Assembly: GCF_934190775.1 (NCBI RefSeq)
Contig: NZ_CAKPTG010000019.1
Span: forward strand, 1 to 52,530
Length of the DNA: 52,530 bases
Reading direction: 5' to 3'
Origin: an uncultured Phascolarctobacterium sp.
Lineage (GTDB): Bacteria > Bacillota > Negativicutes > Acidaminococcales > Acidaminococcaceae
Below the pieces are notes generated by a model. That model searched no databases. It was not told the origin of the DNA and saw only the letters and a list, made by a program, of their open reading frames with translations. Made by a program: the position numbers and the translations under genes. Of this stretch, positions 48,663-52,530 are shown piece by piece (the first letter of the stretch is position 1; each line of letters starts with the position of its first letter).

Positions 48663-49328
48663 ATGGAGTATTGCGAAGACGAATTCTTACAGCTTTCTGG
48701 AATTCAGCATTTTTGTTTTTGTCGCAGACAATGGGCATTGATTCATATAGAGAATCAATGGCAGGAAAATGTAAGAACAATTGAAGGTAACATAGTACAT
48801 GAACGTTGCCATGATGACGGCATTATAGAAAAACGTGGCAATTTGCTAATTACACGTTCTTTGAGCGTTTTTTCAAGAAAGTTAGGCGTTTCGGGACAAT
48901 GTGATGTTGTAGAGTTTACACAGTCTGAAAATGGCTGCACGCTATATGGACGCGAAGGAATTTGGCAACCCTACCCCATAGAGTATAAGCGTGGAAAGAG
49001 CAAGCTGATTGATGTGGACAGATTGCAATTATGTTGTCAAGCTATGTGCTTAGAAGAAATGCTGCATGTGAAAATACCTAAGGGGGCTTTGTTTTATAAT
49101 GAAACACATCGGCGGGAAGAAATTGATTTTACTGTTTCTATGCGTGAAACTGTTGAAGCTATGCTGCGCGAAATGCATAACTATTATAAACAAGGGTATA
49201 CGCCTAATGTTAAACCGAAAAAAGGCTGTAGCTTATGCTCTTTAAAAGATATTTGCTTACCAATTATATGTAAGAAAACAGATGTAGCAGATTATTATGC
49301 AAAATTTTTAAATGAGGATGCATTATGA
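48663..49328 (+). CDS. cas4: Cas4, spacer-processing nuclease
   Basis: Cas4 trims prespacers and selects PAM-compatible ends with Cas1-Cas2. The 221-residue protein shows the RecB-like core (GNIVHERCHD, SGQCDVVEF, PIEYKRGKSK) and iron-sulfur cysteines: HFCFCRR near the N-terminus and GCSLCSLKDICLP near the C-terminus. ATG 48663 follows AAAGGAG. Between the last repeat and this gene I see only a weak promoter, so it may be expressed by read-through from the array. Confidence 0.94.
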   Translation: MEYCEDEFLQLSGIQHFCFCRRQWALIHIENQWQENVRTIEGNIVHERCHDDGIIEKRGNLLITRSLSVFSRKLGVSGQCDVVEFTQSENGCTLYGREGIWQPYPIEYKRGKSKLIDVDRLQLCCQAMCLEEMLHVKIPKGALFYNETHRREEIDFTVSMRETVEAMLREMHNYYKQGYTPNVKPKKGCSLCSLKDICLPIICKKTDVADYYAKFLNEDAL

Positions 49329-50356
49329 GACACTTAATGAATACTTTATTTGTGACAAGTGAAGATATTTATTTGTCGCTGGATAATGAGAATGTTGTAA
49401 TAAATCGGGAAGGTACAGTAGTAAAAAAATTACCATTGCGGATGTTTGAGCAAATTTTATATTTTGGCTATATGGGAGCGAGTCCTGCATTATTGGGAAA
49501 GTGTGCTGAATATGGTATAGCTGTATGCTTTTATAAACCTAGCGGAAGATTTTTAGCGAGAGTAATGGGGAACCATAATAGCAATGTATTGTTACGTAAA
49601 GAACAGTATAGAATTTCCGATTCAGAAGAGCTTAGCTGTAAAATAGCGAGGAATTTTATTGTTGGAAAGCTTTATAACTCACACAGTGTTTTGGAACGGG
49701 CGAAGCGAGACCATGCTTTGATTGTTGATGTAGCTAATTTAGAACAAGCAAGTCGCGAAATTATGCGTTTGACGAGGTTGTCAAGAAAATGTACAGATTT
49801 AGCTGTCCTACGAGGCTTAGAGGGAGATGCTGCAAGCTTATATTTTGCTCAGTTTAATGAGCTCATATTGCAAAATAAGGCTTATTTTAGGTTTACTAAT
49901 AGAAATAAAAGGCCTCCGACTGATCCTGTTAATGCTCTATTATCCTTTGCATATACTATTTTGGCTAACGATTGTGCTGCAGCACTTGAAGGAGCCGGCT
50001 TGGATCCCTATATTGGTTTTCTGCATCGGGATAGGCCGGGGCGTTTGTCTTTAGCGCTTGATTTGATGGAAGAATTTCGCAGCATTATAGCAGACAGATT
50101 TGTGCTTACGTTGATTAATAATCGTGTAATTAATGAAAAATCATTTAATAATCAAGAAAATGGCAGTGTACTATTGAGCGAAGATGGACGCAAGATGTTT
50201 TTGGAAGCTTGGCAAAAACGCAAGCAAGATGTAATTATGCATCCGTTTTTGCAAGAAAAAATACCATGGGGCTTAATACCTTTTGTTCAAGCACAGCTTC
50301 TAGCAAGATATATACGTGGCGATATTGATGAATATCCAAGTTACTTATGGAAGTGA
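49325..50356 (+). CDS. cas1: Cas1, CRISPR integrase
   Basis: The 343-residue metal-dependent integrase that inserts new spacers. It carries an N-terminal beta domain (LFVTSEDIYLSLDNENVVI) and a helical catalytic domain, with conserved acidic and His residues in RGLEGDAASLYF, GFLHRDRPGRLSLALDLMEEFR and the C-terminal part. Its ATG overlaps the cas4 stop by 4 bp. Confidence 0.95.
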   Translation: MRHLMNTLFVTSEDIYLSLDNENVVINREGTVVKKLPLRMFEQILYFGYMGASPALLGKCAEYGIAVCFYKPSGRFLARVMGNHNSNVLLRKEQYRISDSEELSCKIARNFIVGKLYNSHSVLERAKRDHALIVDVANLEQASREIMRLTRLSRKCTDLAVLRGLEGDAASLYFAQFNELILQNKAYFRFTNRNKRPPTDPVNALLSFAYTILANDCAAALEGAGLDPYIGFLHRDRPGRLSLALDLMEEFRSIIADRFVLTLINNRVINEKSFNNQENGSVLLSEDGRKMFLEAWQKRKQDVIMHPFLQEKIPWGLIPFVQAQLLARYIRGDIDEYPSYLWK

Positions 50357-50366
50357 GGAAAATAGA

Positions 50367-50657
50367 ATGCTGATATTGGTAACCTATGATGTTAATACGC
50401 AGGATGCGGCTGGCAGGAGAAGACTTAATAAGATTGCCAAAATGTGTTTAAAATATGGGCAAAGAGTGCAGAATTCTGTATTTGAATGCCTGGTAGAACC
50501 ACATGACTATGTTCTTTTACAAAATGAACTATTGAAAATAGCTGATTTAAACAAGGATAGCCTGCGTTTTTACAATTTGGGTGCTAAATATAATACGAAA
50601 ATAGAACATTTTGGAACTAAAATGTCATATGATCCCGAAGGCGTTTTAATGTTTTGA
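50367..50657 (+). CDS. cas2: Cas2, adaptation complex subunit
   Basis: A 96-residue ferredoxin-fold protein beginning MLILVTYDVNTQDAAGRRRL, with the conserved RVQNSVFEC. It is the structural partner of Cas1. ATG 50367, behind GAGGAAAA, follows cas1 by 10 bp; the longer ORF upstream overlaps cas1. Confidence 0.94.
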   Translation: MLILVTYDVNTQDAAGRRRLNKIAKMCLKYGQRVQNSVFECLVEPHDYVLLQNELLKIADLNKDSLRFYNLGAKYNTKIEHFGTKMSYDPEGVLMF

Positions 50658-50955
50658 ATATTCCTTGTCCCTTTTTCCTAAATCCGGACAGAGTCATCTA
50701 CAACGCCTTCCTCATGCCAGTTGACAAAAACAAATGGGCAGGGGAGAAAGCAGGCGCGTTGCATTATGCAGGCGAAGCTGTGGCGCAGTGGAAGGAAAAC
50801 AAGAGGAGGGCAGGGACAAGGAGTAAGAACATATTCATGGCATCCTGCTGGATGTGAAGTACCTGATGCAGATTGCCGAAAAGCATTCGGAGACGGATAT
50901 CAGGAAGCTGGCGGAACTCATAGAGAAGTACTGTAGCGAGTGTATGACAAAGTAA
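50657..50955 (+). pseudogene. Frameshifted remnant of a restriction-system gene (McrC/LlaJI-like C-terminus)
   Basis: Frame one reads LNPDRVIYNAFLMPVDKNKW and GALHYAGEAVAQWKENK. After a frameshift near 50820 another frame continues EHIHGILLDVKYLMQIAEKH with SETDIRKLAELIEKYC to a stop at 50955. Together this looks like the C-terminus of a McrBC-type or LlaJI-type restriction subunit. The N-terminal part is absent, so the gene is dead. The family assignment is from memory of the pattern and is tentative. It lies directly after cas2. Confidence 0.45.
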
Positions 50956-50961
50956 AAACTA

Positions 50962-50998
50962 AAGGCGTTCTACCTGACTGCGGTAGAACGCCTTATTT
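50962..50998 (+). terminator. Terminator after the cas4-cas1-cas2/remnant region
   Basis: The perfect arms AAGGCGTTCTACC/GGTAGAACGCCTT are followed by ATTTT. A near-identical hairpin lies after the next gene (52011). Confidence 0.85.
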
Positions 50999-51032
50999 TC
51001 CAAGCGTTAATTATGCAATATTCATAAAATTC

Positions 51033-51061
51033 TTGACAATATCTTAATTATCTGCTAAGAT
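51033..51061 (+). promoter_or_regulatory. Promoter of the Rpn-family gene
   Basis: TTGACA (51033-51038), a 17-bp spacer and TAAGAT (51056-51061). Confidence 0.7.
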
Positions 51062-51115
51062 AAATCCATAAGATTTTGCACACCTGCCTGGAGCACGGTC
51101 ACTGCAGCGTCACGA

Positions 51116-51155
51116 ACGTCTTATGTATTATTGAGTAGTACATAAGGCGTTTTTT
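51116..51155 (+). terminator. Attenuator-like terminator before the Rpn gene
   Basis: ACGTCTTATGTA pairs with TACATAAGGCGT, followed by TTTTTT, between the promoter and the ribosome binding site. Most transcripts would end after about 85 nt unless it is read through. Confidence 0.7.
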
Positions 51156-51176
51156 GTTAAGAAGGGAGTTGAACGA

Positions 51177-51995
51177 ATGGTAAATCTGAGAGAAGATACC
51201 AGAGAATCCATTGCCAAGTTAACTTTAATGGATGATGTTTTTATGAACAAGGTCTTTGAAAATGATACGGAGCGTACAGCGTTGTTATTGCGAATTATCT
51301 TAAATAATGATAAGATAAAGGTAATAAAAGCTGTAACGCAGCAGAAGCTGAAAAACCTGCAAGGACATGACCTGCAGCTGGACATCCTGGCGCAGGAAGA
51401 AAACGGCAGGCTCTTCAATGTAGAAGTACAGAACCGTAGTAGTGGCGCTGCAGCACGCAGAGCACGCTATCATCTGAGTATGCTGGACGCTTACAGCCTG
51501 CCAAAGGGTGAAGTATACCAAAAGCTGCCTGATAATTACGTTATCTTTATCACGCAGTATGACGTGCTGAAGGGCGGGTTGCCAATATACCACATCAGTA
51601 GAAAAATAGAAGAAAACAATGCAGCTTTTGTTGATGGTTCGCACATCATCTATGTAAATAATAAAATTAAGGACAACACACCACTCGGTCGTCTGATGCA
51701 CGATTTCAACTGTAGTAATCCGAATGATATGTATTATCCGGAATTGGCAGAAAAAGCAAGATATTTTAAGGAAACAGAAAAGGGGTTGACGAATATGGGC
51801 GATGTATTTGAAAAATTTGTAGCAAAAAGAGAAAAAGAAGCTGCTATGAAAGCAGCAGAAAAAGCTGCCAAAGAGAAAAACATTGAGTTTGCCAAAGGCC
51901 TTTTGGCTGATGGCATGAGCATCGAATTTACTGTGCGCCACTCCAAACTTTCGGAAGCAGAGGTGCGTGAGCTTGCCTCCAAGCTGACAGCATAA
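51177..51995 (+). CDS. Rpn/PD-(D/E)XK nuclease family transposase-like protein
   Basis: A 272-residue protein of the recombination-promoting nuclease (PF12784-like) group. It shows DDVFMNKVFENDTERTALLLRIIL, the nuclease core LQLDILAQEENGRLFNVEVQNR (Asp...Glu-x-Gln) and YHLSMLDAYSLPKGEVYQKLP. A charged coiled tail (KEAAMKAAEKAAKEKNIEFAKGL) follows. Rpn proteins promote RecA-independent recombination, and recent work on relatives suggests phage defence. The start ATG 51177 follows GGGAG. It is flanked by twin terminators and sits beside CRISPR-Cas. Confidence 0.85.
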   Translation: MVNLREDTRESIAKLTLMDDVFMNKVFENDTERTALLLRIILNNDKIKVIKAVTQQKLKNLQGHDLQLDILAQEENGRLFNVEVQNRSSGAAARRARYHLSMLDAYSLPKGEVYQKLPDNYVIFITQYDVLKGGLPIYHISRKIEENNAAFVDGSHIIYVNNKIKDNTPLGRLMHDFNCSNPNDMYYPELAEKARYFKETEKGLTNMGDVFEKFVAKREKEAAMKAAEKAAKEKNIEFAKGLLADGMSIEFTVRHSKLSEAEVRELASKLTA

Positions 51996-52010
51996 GAGCA
52001 CATTAAACTA

Positions 52011-52048
52011 AAGGCGTTCTACCGGACTGCGGTAGAACGTCTTATTTT
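52011..52048 (+). terminator. Terminator after the Rpn gene
   Basis: AAGGCGTTCTACC/GGTAGAACGTCTT arms, then ATTTTT; close copy of the hairpin at 50962. Confidence 0.85.
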
Positions 52049-52080
52049 TACCTAGCACAATATATTTTTACGCAAACGAA

Positions 52081-52123
52081 AAGACCTGAGGTCCGCAAGA
52101 ATCCGGACTTCAGGTCTTTTTTT
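52081..52123. terminator. Strong terminator in the 3' intergenic region
   Basis: AAGACCTGAGGTCCG with CGGACTTCAGGTCTT arms, then a run of T on the + strand, and a short T-rich stretch on the other side. It may also serve a minus-strand gene beyond the window. Confidence 0.75.
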
Positions 52124-52152
52124 GCACTATACCGTAAACGGTAATCATTGGC

Positions 52153-52283
52153 ACAACCATTTCGTCTGCTCGCAAAGCTCGCAGCCACCTCGCCTTTCAG
52201 GGGAGATATAGTAAAAGTTCGCTTAACTTTATATGCTCCCTGCAAGGGAGCTGGCATCGCCGCAGGCGATGACTGAGGGTTGT
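52153..52283. mobile_element. MITE-like palindromic intergenic element
   Basis: The left end reads ACAACCATTTCGTC and the right end GACTGAGGGTTGT, imperfect inverted termini. Inside, GCTCCCTGCAAGGGAGC and ATCGCCGCAGGCGAT form hairpins. It encodes nothing. Similar dispersed elements are familiar from many gut Firmicutes. Confidence 0.55.
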
Positions 52284-52287
52284 TTTA

Positions 52288-52454
52288 AAGCGGTAATCTA
52301 GGCCTTTAACTCGCGGGAGTATTTTTAGGGATGTTGGAACAGGAGTTACAAAACCGCAAGCGGTAATCTAGGCCTTTAACGATGTGAACCAACTGCGTCT
52401 TAAAGCATTGGCTGAGCAGTTACAAAACCGCAAGCGGTAATCTAGGCCTTTAAC
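52288..52454 (-). repeat. Three copies of a CRISPR-like repeat, different from the I-C repeat
   Basis: Two full 37-bp copies (52344-52380 and 52418-52454) start AGTTACAAAACCGCAAGCGG and end TAATCTAGGCCTTTAAC. A third copy (to 52310) keeps only the last 23 bp, next to the MITE-like element. Spacings are 37 and 33 bp. ACCGC-TT-GCGGT can form a hairpin. Read on the minus strand, the last copy is the truncated one, as at the leader-distal end of an array. With so few copies this is only a candidate CRISPR. From 52455 to the end I see a GGGCTTAAAGCCC palindrome and no gene. Confidence 0.5.
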
Positions 52455-52530
52455 CCTGTGGCTCGCACACGGCTCACAGAGCGGGCTTAAAGCCCTACAA
52501 TGGAAAATCAAAAAACTGTTCATAGCAAAA

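Overview
The window comes from a diderm Firmicute of the class Negativicutes, most likely near Acidaminococcaceae/Phascolarctobacterium (inference). It combines Gram-positive-style organisation (a cggR-led glycolytic operon, the secG/esterase/rnr/smpB/ssrA neighbourhood split over two places, a Bacillus-type LexA box, preQ1-I riboswitch) with outer-membrane genes (two SLH-domain porins of the OmpM type and an AsmA-like protein). Apart from one 28-codon ORF and one small RNA, every gene I can support lies on the + strand.

Layout. 1-1.1 kb: gene-free, repeat-rich DNA with a 279-bp tandem duplication. 1.2-4.4 kb: an MFS transporter, then a preQ1-riboswitch-controlled queuosine operon (queC-queT-queF). 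4.6-11.7 kb: cggR with its operator, gap, a single-ORF pgk-tpiA fusion, gpmI and eno. 11.7-14.4 kb: a possible type I toxin-antitoxin locus, secG and the membrane pyrophosphatase hppA. 14.5-17.9 kb: two tandem OmpM-type porins with near-identical leaders, 5' ends and terminators. 17.9-19.2 kb: a toxin-antitoxin graveyard (HicB without HicA, an antitoxin-like gene with a 25-codon Zeta-toxin remnant, and a small gene overlapping a beheaded DUF4160 gene). 19.1-24.7 kb: three evenly spaced palindromic operators, an AAA ATPase, esterase, thioesterase, rnr and smpB. 24.7-28.9 kb: a SWIM/SNF2 helicase and ssrA (tmRNA). 29-38.7 kb: small hypotheticals, a Sel1 protein, an SOS-type Y-family polymerase with a YolD-like partner, DUF1653, MmcQ, endonuclease IV, M18 aminopeptidase and an AsmA-like protein.

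38.8-50.7 kb holds an AT-rich type I-C CRISPR-Cas locus in the order cas3-cas5c-cas8c(cas11c inside)-cas7c-fic, leader, a 40-repeat array, cas4-cas1-cas2. The most interesting observation lies just upstream of cas3. A divergent 29-bp promoter points at a solitary, stem-swapped copy of the I-C repeat, followed by a pseudo-spacer. The first 11 bases of that pseudo-spacer, and 17 of its first 19, match the -10 region of the cas promoter, next to a 5'-TTC PAM; one of the two mismatches is at position 12. This is the architecture expected of a CreR/CreA-like crRNA that directs Cascade to repress its own operon. Because a Fic-domain gene is the last, tightly coupled gene of that operon, any loss or inhibition of Cascade should also derepress Fic. 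I infer a CRISPR-guarding, abortive-infection-like module.

50.7-52.5 kb: a frameshifted restriction-gene remnant, an Rpn/PD-(D/E)XK nuclease gene behind an attenuator, a MITE-like element, and three copies of a second, CRISPR-like repeat running off the window end.
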